From: Kribbella pratensis
Lineage (GTDB): Bacteria > Actinomycetota > Actinomycetes > Propionibacteriales > Kribbellaceae
Reading direction: 5' to 3'
Length of the DNA: 64,000 bases
NCBI RefSeq assembly: GCF_004366075.1
Contig: NZ_SODU01000004.1
Location: 1-64,000, forward strand
Positions 8,786-16,823 of the stretch are shown here, piece by piece. Position 1 is the stretch's first letter. The number at the start of each line of letters is the position of its first letter. Both the position numbers and the translations under genes were made by a program. The notes under the pieces were generated by a model, which was not told where the DNA came from, ran no database searches, and worked only from the letters and a program-made list of their open reading frames with translations.

Positions 8786-8812
8786 CCGGCCGGCAAACGG
8801 CTGCCCGGCCGG
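8786..8812. repeat. Inverted repeat CCGGCCGG ahead of the secreted protein
   Basis: CCGGCCGG occurs at 8786-8793 and 8805-8812, flanked by ACATTTT on both sides in direct orientation. It lies in the 243-bp gap between the SRPBCC gene and the secreted-protein gene. It could be a leader hairpin or regulator site; nothing else is seen in this gap apart from the ribosome site GGGGAGG near 8902. Confidence 0.45.
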
Positions 8813-8918
8813 GACATTTTGCTCCAGCACGACCGGCAACTTTTCGGCGGCAGCCGGACTCCAATGCGGTACGACGGAGGCTGGGGTGCCTCCGCGTGAA
8901 TGGGGAGGACGAATCCAG

Positions 8919-9866
8919 ATGTTTCGTAAGACCGTAGGTCTGGCCTCGGCCGGCGTGCTCGCGTTGGGCCTCGGGGCGGCCATGGTGCCGTCGGCCCAGG
9001 CTGCGCAGGCTGCACAGTCCACAGCGGGCAGCACGACGGCAACTACCGCGGCGTGCGCGCTGCGGCTCGGGTCGGTCACGTCGACCGGCGCGTTCACCAG
9101 CCGGATGGTCAACGCCACCGCACCGATCACCATCGGCGGGGTCCGTGGGACGGCCGGGGTGTTCCCGGCGAACCAGGTCCAGCACATCAGCACGTTCACC
9201 GGCACGCCGCTCGGCAGCGGCGAGTCGCGGTCCGGTCTCACCGTCATGGGCGGCGCGCTGTACTCCAGCTCGTTCGTCGTCGACGGCCAGAGCCAGCTCG
9301 ACCCGCACTACCCGCACAACAATCTCCGGATCGGCGGCGGCTGGTCCAACTACCGCTGGATCGAGCAGTCCATCCTGCGTCCGGCGAACGCCGGGGACCC
9401 GGCCCGCACACTGCTGTACGGCCAGCGCACCGACGGCATCACGCAGCGCTGGATCTCCGACGGCAGCGGCTGGCGCATCACCTCCGGCGTCGGCGGTCTG
9501 AGCACGGTCAAGGGCATCGCGCTCATCGGCCGCACCGCGACCTCGGAGACGTTCCTCGCCAACACCAGGTCCGGCGCACTCGTCACCGTCACCTGGCCGA
9601 CGAAGTACCTGGCCGCGCCGACCAGCAAGGTGGTCCGCGGTACGACCTGGCAGGGCTTCGAGCAGCTGATCGCGACCAACTGCGGCGCGAGCGGCACGCT
9701 GCTGCTCGGCATCGACAAGGAAACCAAGTCCGGTTACCTGTACGCCGTTGGCCACGCCAACGGCACCAGCACCGCCGTCAAGAGTCTGGGCAAGGTCCCG
9801 CTGACCTTCTCCGACCCGCAGTACTTCCGCATCGCCCCGAAGTACGACGTCCTCAACGGCGGCTGA
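8919..9866 (+). CDS. Secreted protein of unknown function
   Basis: The 315-residue product begins MFRKTVGLASAGVLALGLGA and ends its signal peptide at AQAAQA (about residue 30). The mature part is rich in Gly, Thr, Ser and aromatic residues and contains WxxYRWI, YGQRTDGITQRWISDG and similar stretches spaced like a beta-propeller or tachylectin-like fold, but I do not recognise a family. Single Cys residues near 46 and 260 could form a disulfide. ATG 8919 follows GGGGAGG. A strong hairpin follows the stop. Confidence 0.75.
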   Translation: MFRKTVGLASAGVLALGLGAAMVPSAQAAQAAQSTAGSTTATTAACALRLGSVTSTGAFTSRMVNATAPITIGGVRGTAGVFPANQVQHISTFTGTPLGSGESRSGLTVMGGALYSSSFVVDGQSQLDPHYPHNNLRIGGGWSNYRWIEQSILRPANAGDPARTLLYGQRTDGITQRWISDGSGWRITSGVGGLSTVKGIALIGRTATSETFLANTRSGALVTVTWPTKYLAAPTSKVVRGTTWQGFEQLIATNCGASGTLLLGIDKETKSGYLYAVGHANGTSTAVKSLGKVPLTFSDPQYFRIAPKYDVLNGG

Positions 9867-9875
9867 TCAACTGTC

Positions 9876-9918
9876 GGGACGCCGTCCTCCAGCGTGAACG
9901 CCTGGGGGACGGCGTCCC
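9876..9918 (+). terminator. Stem-loop terminator after the secreted protein
   Basis: GGGACGCCGTCC (9876-9887) and GGACGGCGTCCC (9907-9918) form a perfect 12-bp stem with a 19-base loop, ten bases after the stop codon. There is no long T tract, as is common for actinomycete terminators. The FUSC gene starts 20 bases beyond. Confidence 0.7.
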
Positions 9919-9937
9919 TTCGTGCGATCCTTCGGGG

Positions 9938-12199
9938 GTGGCTAGCGTGACGGCCCCCGGTGGGCTCCTCGTGGGATGGTTGCGGCGCCGAGATCCTGGC
10001 CTGGCCGCTACTCGGCGGGCGGCGCGGACAGCGTTGATCATGCCGTCGTTGTTCGCGTTCTGCGCTCAGGTCCTGCATGCGCCGATCGTGGCGACGTTCG
10101 CCGCCTTCGGTGCGTTCGCGATGCTGCTCCTGGTCGACTTCTCCGGCACGGCGGTTCAGCGGCTGCGGGCCCAGGTGGCGCTCGCAGTGGCGTGGCTGGT
10201 GCTCGTCTCGCTGGGAACACTCGCGGGACAGTCGGTGTGGACCGCGGTCGCGGCCACGGTGGTCGTAGCGTTCGTCGTGCTGTTCTCCGGCGTGGTCAGC
10301 TCGGTTCTCGCGGGTGCGGGTACGTCGCTGCTGCTCGCATTCATCCTCTCCGTGTCGACGCCCGCCCCACTGGCGCTCCTGCCGCAACGGCTCGCCGGCG
10401 TGTCCATCGCCGCGTGTGCAGCGGTCATCGCGGTCTGGCTGCTCTGGCCGCGAGCGTCCGTCGACCCGCTGATCGCGCCCGCAGCACAGGTCTGCCGGGC
10501 TGCCGCGAAGCAAGTGCGGGCCGACGCCGAGCACTTCTCGGCCGGGTCCAACCTGCAGACCTGCCGCGTGGTGGCTGAGGCGACCACCAACGCGACTGCG
10601 GCACTCCGCAGTACCTTCACGGCGACGCCGTACCGGCCAACCGGCCTGTCGACAGGATCCCGGGCCTTGGTCAGGCTCGTCGACGAACTGACCTGGCTGA
10701 GCACGATTCTCGACGAGTCATCCCCTGCCACGCTGCCCGAGTCGGCGCGGGATCCCGAGTCGTCCGCGGTCCGTCTAGCCGCCGCGACCGTCCTGGACCT
10801 CTGCGCGCAGGTGCTGGAGGACCCACGTCTCGGCACCGCCGACCTGCGCGCCGCGGCCGACGACTTGCGCCGTGCCGTCACCGCGCTCGAGACGAGCGCG
10901 GTCGGCAGGCTGCCGGGGAACGACGTCGCCGACCCGGACCTGCACCTGTTCTTCGGCAGCCTCAACGTCTCCTTCCGGGCGCAGGAGATCTCGTTCGGAG
11001 TCCTGCAGATCGCGCAGAACGTCGAGACCCACCGGGCAGCCGACCGACGCAGCTGGCCGGATCGCCTCCTCGGCCACGAACCCGGTTCGTTGACCGGGCC
11101 TCTCGCCAGCGCCGTGGAACGCGCCGCCGCGCACGTCGAGCCCCATTCGGTGTGGCTGCACAACAGCATCCGCGGTGCGGTCGGCCTGGCGATCGCCGTC
11201 GCCCTGGCGGACGTGACCGGCGTCCAGCACGCGTTCTGGGTCATCCTCGGCGCCCTGTCGGTCCTGCGGTCCAATGCGCTCAACACCGGGCAGAACGCGT
11301 TCCGTGCCCTCGCCGGCACGGTCGTCGGCTCGATCGTCGGCGCCGGTCTGCTCCAGCTCATCGGGAACAACGCCACCGTGCTGTGGATCCTGCTGCCGGT
11401 GGCGGTGCTGATCGCAGGGATCGTGCCGGCCGCGATTTCGTTCGCGACCGGACAGGCTGCGTTCACCGTCACCCTCGTGATCCTGTTCAACATCGCGCAG
11501 CCGGAAGGCTGGTCGCTCATCCTCTTCCGCATCGAGGACATCGCGCTCGGCTGCGCTGTGAGCTTGGTCGTCGGCCTGTTCTTCTGGCCGCGCGGTGCGA
11601 CGTCCGCCGTCGACAAGGCGCTCTCCGAGGCGTACGCCGACAGCGCCCAGTACCTCGTCAACGCGGTGGACTACGCCGTCGCCTGCTGCAACCCAGGGAC
11701 TGTCCCCGGATCTCCACGAGACGCTCGCCGAGCCGCCGCCTCGGCCCGGCGGCTGGACGACGCCTTCCGTACCTACCTCGCCGAACGCGGTACGAAATCT
11801 GCTCCACTCAGCGAGATGACCACGCTGGTCACCGGCGTTGTCGGGGTCCGGTTGGCGGCTGACGCAGTACTCGAGCTCTGGGAACGCTTCGTGGACGACG
11901 AGCTGCCACCAGCTGATCGGATCGCCGCGCACGACGAGCTCCTGGTGCTCGCTGAACGGGTACGCCAGTGGTACGACGGCCTCGCTGACGCGTTGGAAGA
12001 TCGCGGACAGGTGCCCGAGCCGATCGCAGCCGACCTCACGACGAAGGGGCGACTGATCGAGGCGGTACGTCGGGACCTCCACGACGAGAACGGCAGAGCG
12101 ACACCGACCGCCATCCGCATCCTCTGGACCAGTGACCACCTGGAAGTCCTCCGCCGTCTCCAACCCAGCCTCGCCACCGCAGCCAGCCGCACTGCTTGA
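9938..12199 (+). CDS. FUSC-family (aromatic-acid exporter-like) membrane protein
   Basis: The 753-residue protein has two copies of a membrane block: an N-terminal set of about six helices (residues 25-175) and a second set near residues 405-540 (IRGAVGLAIAVALADVTGVQ, then AFWVILGALSVLRSNALNTG). Large cytoplasmic helical domains follow each. This is the fusaric-acid-resistance/YccS-like layout. It probably exports aromatic or other toxic acids. GTG 9938 (VASVTAPGG) or GTG 9947 are the plausible starts; the long frame upstream is a shadow through the secreted-protein gene. Confidence 0.85.
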   Translation: MASVTAPGGLLVGWLRRRDPGLAATRRAARTALIMPSLFAFCAQVLHAPIVATFAAFGAFAMLLLVDFSGTAVQRLRAQVALAVAWLVLVSLGTLAGQSVWTAVAATVVVAFVVLFSGVVSSVLAGAGTSLLLAFILSVSTPAPLALLPQRLAGVSIAACAAVIAVWLLWPRASVDPLIAPAAQVCRAAAKQVRADAEHFSAGSNLQTCRVVAEATTNATAALRSTFTATPYRPTGLSTGSRALVRLVDELTWLSTILDESSPATLPESARDPESSAVRLAAATVLDLCAQVLEDPRLGTADLRAAADDLRRAVTALETSAVGRLPGNDVADPDLHLFFGSLNVSFRAQEISFGVLQIAQNVETHRAADRRSWPDRLLGHEPGSLTGPLASAVERAAAHVEPHSVWLHNSIRGAVGLAIAVALADVTGVQHAFWVILGALSVLRSNALNTGQNAFRALAGTVVGSIVGAGLLQLIGNNATVLWILLPVAVLIAGIVPAAISFATGQAAFTVTLVILFNIAQPEGWSLILFRIEDIALGCAVSLVVGLFFWPRGATSAVDKALSEAYADSAQYLVNAVDYAVACCNPGTVPGSPRDARRAAASARRLDDAFRTYLAERGTKSAPLSEMTTLVTGVVGVRLAADAVLELWERFVDDELPPADRIAAHDELLVLAERVRQWYDGLADALEDRGQVPEPIAADLTTKGRLIEAVRRDLHDENGRATPTAIRILWTSDHLEVLRRLQPSLATAASRTA

Positions 12200-12244
12200 A
12201 CCGGACCACCGAGACGGTCGCCGGCCGGCGACCGTTATGCTGTT

Positions 12245-12314
12245 CGGAGTTTGACCGGCGGTGGGGCTCGCCGGATCCAACTGTCGCCTTCGGCGGCCAA
12301 CAGTCCCTACCTGA
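12245..12314 (+). ncRNA. Fluoride riboswitch (crcB motif)
   Basis: The leader of the crcB pair folds as the fluoride aptamer: a GGAG start at 12246, stem CCGGCG (12255-12260)/CGCCGG (12269-12274), a junction ATCCAA, then CTGTCGCC with TTC and GGCGGCC, ACAG, and the conserved CCTACC end (12306-12311). This pattern and its place 50 bases before a crcB start match the known element, which senses fluoride and raises exporter expression. Exact ends are approximate. Confidence 0.8.
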
Positions 12315-12360
12315 GGAACCTCGCGGCGCCACGCCGGGAGGCACGGTCCAGGTAGGAGGC

Positions 12361-12852
12361 ATGTCTGTGGAGCACCACCACCCCGTCGAACCCTTGCCCA
12401 GGGGACCGGTCGACTCTGACGTCGACCTGCGGATCGACGGCCGGGCGCAGCGTGTGCACGACCCGGTGATCCTCGGCGCCATCGCCGTCGGCGGCGCGAT
12501 CGGCGCCGCCGCGAGGTACCTGGTCGGGCTCGGCTGGCCGACTCCCCCGGGCGGTTTCCCCGTGAGCACGCTGATCATCAACGTGATCGGCTGCGGTCTG
12601 ATCGGGATCCTGATGGTGCTGGTCACCGACGTTCTCACCCGGCAACGGCTCCTGCGCCCGTTTCTGGGCACCGGTGTGCTCGGCGGGTTCACCACGTTCT
12701 CGACGTACGCCGTCGACATCCAGCAGCTCGTCACCGGGCGGAACGCCGGGATCGCGTTGCTCTACCTCGCCACGACCGTCGTCGGCGCGTTGCTCGCGGT
12801 CCGGGCGTCGGTGAGCGCGACGCGCGCGCTGATCACCTGGAGAACACGATGA
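12361..12852 (+). CDS. crcB: Fluoride channel subunit CrcB/Fluc, N-terminally extended
   Basis: The 163-residue protein contains four transmembrane helices and the Fluc signatures GGAIGAAARY (near residue 42), NVIGCGLIGILMV (near 77) and GGFTTFSTYAVD (near 105), where the phenylalanines line the fluoride path. A hydrophilic tail of about 35 residues, starting MSVEHHHPVEP, precedes the first helix. ATG 12361 has AGGAGG close upstream. It forms an ATGA overlap with the second crcB gene, so the two are likely made together as the two halves of a dual-topology heterodimer. Confidence 0.93.
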   Translation: MSVEHHHPVEPLPRGPVDSDVDLRIDGRAQRVHDPVILGAIAVGGAIGAAARYLVGLGWPTPPGGFPVSTLIINVIGCGLIGILMVLVTDVLTRQRLLRPFLGTGVLGGFTTFSTYAVDIQQLVTGRNAGIALLYLATTVVGALLAVRASVSATRALITWRTR

Positions 12853-13220
12853 CCCGGCTGTTGCTGGTGATCGCCGGCGGCCTGGTCGGAGCGCCCCTGC
12901 GGTACGTCGCCGACCGCGCCGTGCAGTCCCGGCACGACTCGCTGTTCCCGTGGGGGACATTCAGCGTGAACATCGTGGGATCGCTGATCCTGGGTTTCCT
13001 GGCCGGCGCGTCCTCCGCTCTCCCCCACGGCGTCCAGCTCCTCGTCGGCACCGGGTTCTGCGGTGCGCTCACGACGTACTCGACGTTCTCGTACGAGACG
13101 ATCCGGCTGTACGAGGACCGCGCGCGGTTCCTCGCGGTTGCGAACGTCACCGCGAGCATCGTGGCCGGCCTGGGCAGCGTGTTCCTCGGAGCAGCTGTCA
13201 GCCAGGCGATCTGGGGCTGA
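12849..13220 (+). CDS. crcB: Fluoride channel subunit CrcB/Fluc, second copy
   Basis: The 123-residue protein has four helices and the motifs GGLVGAPLRYVADR (residues 10-23), TFSVNIVGSLILGFLAG (about 37-53) and GFCGALTTYSTFSYE (about 73-87). It starts inside the stop of the upstream crcB (ATGA). Paired short crcB genes in Gram-positive bacteria give heterodimeric Fluc channels that let toxic fluoride leave the cell; this pair fits that pattern. The downstream hairpin at 13216-13232 probably ends the transcript. Confidence 0.93.
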   Translation: MTRLLLVIAGGLVGAPLRYVADRAVQSRHDSLFPWGTFSVNIVGSLILGFLAGASSALPHGVQLLVGTGFCGALTTYSTFSYETIRLYEDRARFLAVANVTASIVAGLGSVFLGAAVSQAIWG

Positions 13221-13232
13221 CAGCCCGTCAGC
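13216..13232. terminator. Bidirectional hairpin between convergent genes
   Basis: GCTGAC (13216-13221), loop AGCCC, and GTCAGC (13227-13232) form a hairpin that contains the stop codons of both the crcB gene and the convergent glycolipid-binding protein gene. It can serve as a compact terminator for both. Confidence 0.5.
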
Positions 13233-13797
13233 GATCCCGGGTCGCGATCCCCGGATAGTCCAGCACCAGACCCGAAGCGTCGAACGTCAGCTCACACTCG
13301 AAGTCGAACGTCGCGGACTCGTAGTGGAACACGTGTCCGTGCTCGCCGGAGCTCGTGAGCGTGTAGCGCTGCTCGAGTCGCACCACCGTCAGATCCTCGG
13401 CCTGCACGAAGGCAGCCGGCACGTCGACCGCAGTACCGGGAACGAACGGGAGCCGATGGACCGGGAGCGTGTTCGTGACCGCCGAGGACTCGAAGTCCAC
13501 GTCCCGGCAGCCGTCGAGATCAGGCCGAGCCACACCGTTCACGGTCCAGCGACCATCCGGGGAGCGTGTCAACACGACCTCGAGATCACCGGAGACCGTC
13601 GAGTTCACCGCGTGCACGGACTCGGTCGCCCAGTCGGCGTCGACGGTGATGTCATACCCGACGTACCAGGTCGCCCCGCCCTCGCGAGCCGACGTACGAC
13701 CTCTCAACCAGCCGGCACCGGCGAACAGCACCTCGAATCCGACGCGGACTCCCCGATGCGTCCACGAGGCCGCGGTGGGCAGTGGGCTGAGCAACAT
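13228..13797 (-). CDS. Putative glycolipid-binding family protein
   Basis: The 189-residue cytoplasmic protein matches the putative glycolipid-binding family (PF06475 type): GFEVLFAGAGWLRGRT near the start, WYVGYDITVDADWATE in the middle, and the Cys-Arg-Asp-Val-Asp motif (GCRDVDFE) followed by TNTLPVHRLPF. The family adopts a beta-barrel like that of lipoprotein carriers; the ligand here is unknown. It converges on the crcB operon. Confidence 0.8.
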   Translation of the reverse strand: MLLSPLPTAASWTHRGVRVGFEVLFAGAGWLRGRTSAREGGATWYVGYDITVDADWATESVHAVNSTVSGDLEVVLTRSPDGRWTVNGVARPDLDGCRDVDFESSAVTNTLPVHRLPFVPGTAVDVPAAFVQAEDLTVVRLEQRYTLTSSGEHGHVFHYESATFDFECELTFDASGLVLDYPGIATRDR

Positions 13798-13877
13798 GTT
13801 CAGACCCTAGCCGGACGTGATGGACTGGTCCTCGTGACGGACGAACAGGTGCAGCTGGCATCGGAGTACTCAGAGTG

Positions 13878-15071
13878 ATGCTGGACCGGTCCGAGTCCGC
13901 GTTGGGGATTGTTCTTCGGTCGCGGTTCTATCGCTCGGCGTTCTTGTCGTTGCTGGTGGCTGGAATCGGGCTGTCGGCCGCGACTCCGCAGCTGACGCTC
14001 TTCCTGGTGCGGGAGCTCCACACACCACTCCCCGTCGCCGGTCTGTACTACGTCACGAACCTGGCCGCGCCGCTCGCCGGGTTCCTGGTCGGGCGATGGT
14101 CGGACCGCACCCAGGACCGGCTCCTGTGGTTCCGGATCTGCTCGGTGATCGGCGCGGCCGGCTGGCTCGCGATGGCGGGGGCGACCGAGGTCTGGATGCC
14201 GTTCCTGATCAGCGCGCTGGCGTTGAGCGTGGCCGGCGGCTCGATGGCGCAGCTGTTCGCGGCCTGCCGTGACGAGCTCAGCCGGCATCCGACCCGGGCC
14301 GAGAACCGGGTCGTCGCGACCGTCCGGATGGCATTCACCACGGGCTGGATCCTCGGCCCGGTGTTCGGCAGCTGGTTCGGGGGCGTCTTCGGGCTCCGTG
14401 CGTTGCTGGTGGCAACGGCCGCGTGCGTGTTCGCCCAGATGATCCCGCTCGGCCGGCAACGCGTCGAGCGGTACGACGCTCCACGCGCCGGGACGCCCGA
14501 CGAGCGCCGCAGGATCGACCAGATGGCGCCGTTGCTGATATTCACCGCGGTCTGCGTGCTCGCGATGACCGGCGACACGATCAAGTTCGGCTACCTCCCG
14601 ATCTACATGGCCGAGCAACTCCACGTGTCCGACGCGGTGCGTGGCGCCGTGATCGGCATCCAGCCGCTCCTCGAACTGCTGCTGCTCCCGGTGGTCGCGC
14701 GGCTCGCCGACCGGTTCGGCGCGATCCGGGCGATGACGGGGGGCGCCGTACTGGGGCTGGCCGGCAACCTCGCCTACGCGCTCAGTACCTCGGTCGTCGG
14801 CCTGTTCGTCGGCCAGGCCCTGACCGCCGGGTTGTGGGCGTGCGTCGGCGCCCTCGGCGTCTCGATCGCCCAGCGGCTCTACCCCGAAGGAGTCGGGACC
14901 GCGTCCGGGATCTTCCTGAGCGCGATCCCGCTCGGCTCGGCGATCGGCGGAACGATCGGTGGCATCGGCGTGGCCGCGATCGGCCTGCCGCACGTCTTCT
15001 TCATCCCGGCGTGCCTGACCGCCCTCGCGATCGTCGCCTTCACTATCCTCAGCACCCGCGAGAGCACCTGA
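13878..15071 (+). CDS. MFS transporter, sugar-efflux (SetA) type
   Basis: The 397-residue protein has twelve predicted helices and the MFS signature GFLVGRWSDRTQDR between helices 2 and 3. The overall pattern (LTLFLVRELHTPLPVAGLYY early, RMAFTTGWILGPVFGSWFGG in helix 5) resembles the sugar efflux transporters SetA/SotB. It probably exports sugars or analogues. GTG 13875 and ATG 13878 are adjacent; I use the ATG. It is followed closely by a convergent GH13 gene. Confidence 0.83.
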   Translation: MLDRSESALGIVLRSRFYRSAFLSLLVAGIGLSAATPQLTLFLVRELHTPLPVAGLYYVTNLAAPLAGFLVGRWSDRTQDRLLWFRICSVIGAAGWLAMAGATEVWMPFLISALALSVAGGSMAQLFAACRDELSRHPTRAENRVVATVRMAFTTGWILGPVFGSWFGGVFGLRALLVATAACVFAQMIPLGRQRVERYDAPRAGTPDERRRIDQMAPLLIFTAVCVLAMTGDTIKFGYLPIYMAEQLHVSDAVRGAVIGIQPLLELLLLPVVARLADRFGAIRAMTGGAVLGLAGNLAYALSTSVVGLFVGQALTAGLWACVGALGVSIAQRLYPEGVGTASGIFLSAIPLGSAIGGTIGGIGVAAIGLPHVFFIPACLTALAIVAFTILSTREST

Positions 15072-15092
15072 CCGACGACCACGCGGGCCGAG

Positions 15093-16769
15093 TCACACCA
15101 GGTAGCGGTCGCCCGGGTGCACGATCCGGAGCCAGCGGCAGCCGTACGGCCGCAGCTCCAGCGACAGGGCACCGTCGTCGCCGACGTCCGTCGTACCGTT
15201 GTTCTCCAGCAGATCGATCGCACGCAGGCCGATGGCACTCCCGGCGACCGCCAGGCTGACTCGGACGGCCTCCGCGGCGAAGTTGTGAACGGCGACGATC
15301 GTGCCGTCCTCGTAGTCCGAGCGGTGCGCGAACACCGACTGCACTCCGGTCTCGAGGATCGTGCACGACCCCCACGACAACTCCGGGCACTCGCGGTACC
15401 GCCGGATCAGCAGCTTCATCCAGTTGAACAGGGACTCGGGATCACGCCGCTGTGCCGCCACGTTCACGTTCTCCGGGCCCAGCTCGCCCTCGACCATCGG
15501 GGCAGGCAGCCGGGACGGGTCGGCCGTCGAGAAGCCGCCGGACGGATCAGCCGTCCACTGCATCGGCGTCCGGACGGCGTGCCGGTCCTCGGCGGCGAGG
15601 TTCTCCCCCATGCCGATCTCCTCGCCGTAGAACAGCACCGGCGTACCCGGCAACGAGAACAGCAGGCTGTAGACCATCCGGAGCCGGGCCTGGTCGTTGC
15701 CCAGCATCGGCGGCAACCGGCGGCGCAGTCCACGGCCGTAGATCTGCATCTCCTTCTCCGACCCGAACGCGTCGAAGACTTCCTGCCGTTCGTCCTCGGA
15801 CAGCTTGTCCAGCGTCAGCTCGTCGTGATTGCGGACGAACGTTCCCCACTGCGCCTCCTCGGGCGGGTCCGGCCGCTCCCGCAACGCCTTGACCAGCTCG
15901 GCCGGGTCGTTGCGGGCCAGCGACAGGTAGAGCCGTTGCATTCCGATGAAGTCGAAGCACATCGTCAGCTCGTCGCCGTCCTCGTCACCGAAGAAGCGCC
16001 GTACGTCGGGGTAGGGCAGATTGACCTCGCCGAGCAGGATCGAGTCTCCGTGCCGCCGCTGCAGGAACGCCCGCAGGTCCCGCAGGTAGTCGTGCGGATC
16101 CGGCAGGGCGGCCGCATCCTCGGCGCCGGCCGTGTCGATCAGGAAGGGCACCGCGTCCACCCGGAACCCGGACAGCCCGAGTTCTGACCAGAAGCCGACC
16201 ACGCGCTCGATCTCCTCGCGAACCTCACGATTCGCGATGTCGAGGTCCGGCTGGAACTTGCGGAACCGGTGCAGGTAGTACTGACCCGCCTCCTCGTCGT
16301 ACTGCCACAGGCTCGTCTCCTGTCCGGGGAAGACGATGCCCTTGTCCGCATCCGGCGGCGGCTCGTCGCGCCAGACGTACCAGCCCCGGTACGGCGACTC
16401 GCGCGACGCCCGCGCACTCTGGAACCACGGGTGCTTGTCCGAGGTGTGGTTGACCACCAGATCCGCGATCACCCGGATGCCGCGGTCCCGGGCGAGCGTG
16501 ATCAGCTCGACCAGGTCGCCGTGGGTGCCGAGTCGTTGGTCGACGCCGTAGAAGTCGGCGATGTCGTAACCGTCGTCGCGGTCCGGGGTCGGGTAGAACG
16601 GCATCAGCCACAGGCACGTCACCCCCAGCTCGGCCAGGTGGTCGATCCGTTGGCACACCCCACGCAGGTCTCCCCGCCCGTCGCCGTCGGTGTCGAAGAA
16701 CGTCTCGACGTCGAGACAGTAGATGACCGCGTTCTTCCACCAGACGTCTGCTGTTTCGGTCAGGCGCAT
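15093..16769 (-). CDS. GH13 alpha-amylase family enzyme (trehalose-synthase-like)
   Basis: The 558-residue protein is a complete family 13 glycoside hydrolase without a signal peptide, so it acts inside the cell. The catalytic triad is visible as Asp in GFRVDAVPF (about 206), Glu in LLGEVNLP (about 246) and Asp in RNHDELTL (about 314), with VIADLVVNHTS as region I. The start MRLTETADVWWKNAVIYCLD and the absence of a fused maltokinase fit trehalose-synthase-like or oligo-glucosidase enzymes. The exact substrate is open. The reading frame extends into the neighbour, but ATG 16769 is the sensible start. Confidence 0.88.
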   Translation of the reverse strand: MRLTETADVWWKNAVIYCLDVETFFDTDGDGRGDLRGVCQRIDHLAELGVTCLWLMPFYPTPDRDDGYDIADFYGVDQRLGTHGDLVELITLARDRGIRVIADLVVNHTSDKHPWFQSARASRESPYRGWYVWRDEPPPDADKGIVFPGQETSLWQYDEEAGQYYLHRFRKFQPDLDIANREVREEIERVVGFWSELGLSGFRVDAVPFLIDTAGAEDAAALPDPHDYLRDLRAFLQRRHGDSILLGEVNLPYPDVRRFFGDEDGDELTMCFDFIGMQRLYLSLARNDPAELVKALRERPDPPEEAQWGTFVRNHDELTLDKLSEDERQEVFDAFGSEKEMQIYGRGLRRRLPPMLGNDQARLRMVYSLLFSLPGTPVLFYGEEIGMGENLAAEDRHAVRTPMQWTADPSGGFSTADPSRLPAPMVEGELGPENVNVAAQRRDPESLFNWMKLLIRRYRECPELSWGSCTILETGVQSVFAHRSDYEDGTIVAVHNFAAEAVRVSLAVAGSAIGLRAIDLLENNGTTDVGDDGALSLELRPYGCRWLRIVHPGDRYLV

Positions 16770-16823
16770 GTCAGGCCCGGTACCCGACGGTTGGCGGAGT
16801 ACACGCCCGGGAACCGGCGGGTC

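Noticed and set aside
9053..9937. Upstream extension of the FUSC frame
   Set aside because: It runs through the secreted-protein gene and its terminator; real membrane helices begin only after 9938.
12196..12360. Extension of the first crcB gene to 12196
   Set aside because: This stretch is the fluoride riboswitch, and ATG 12361 has a strong ribosome site.
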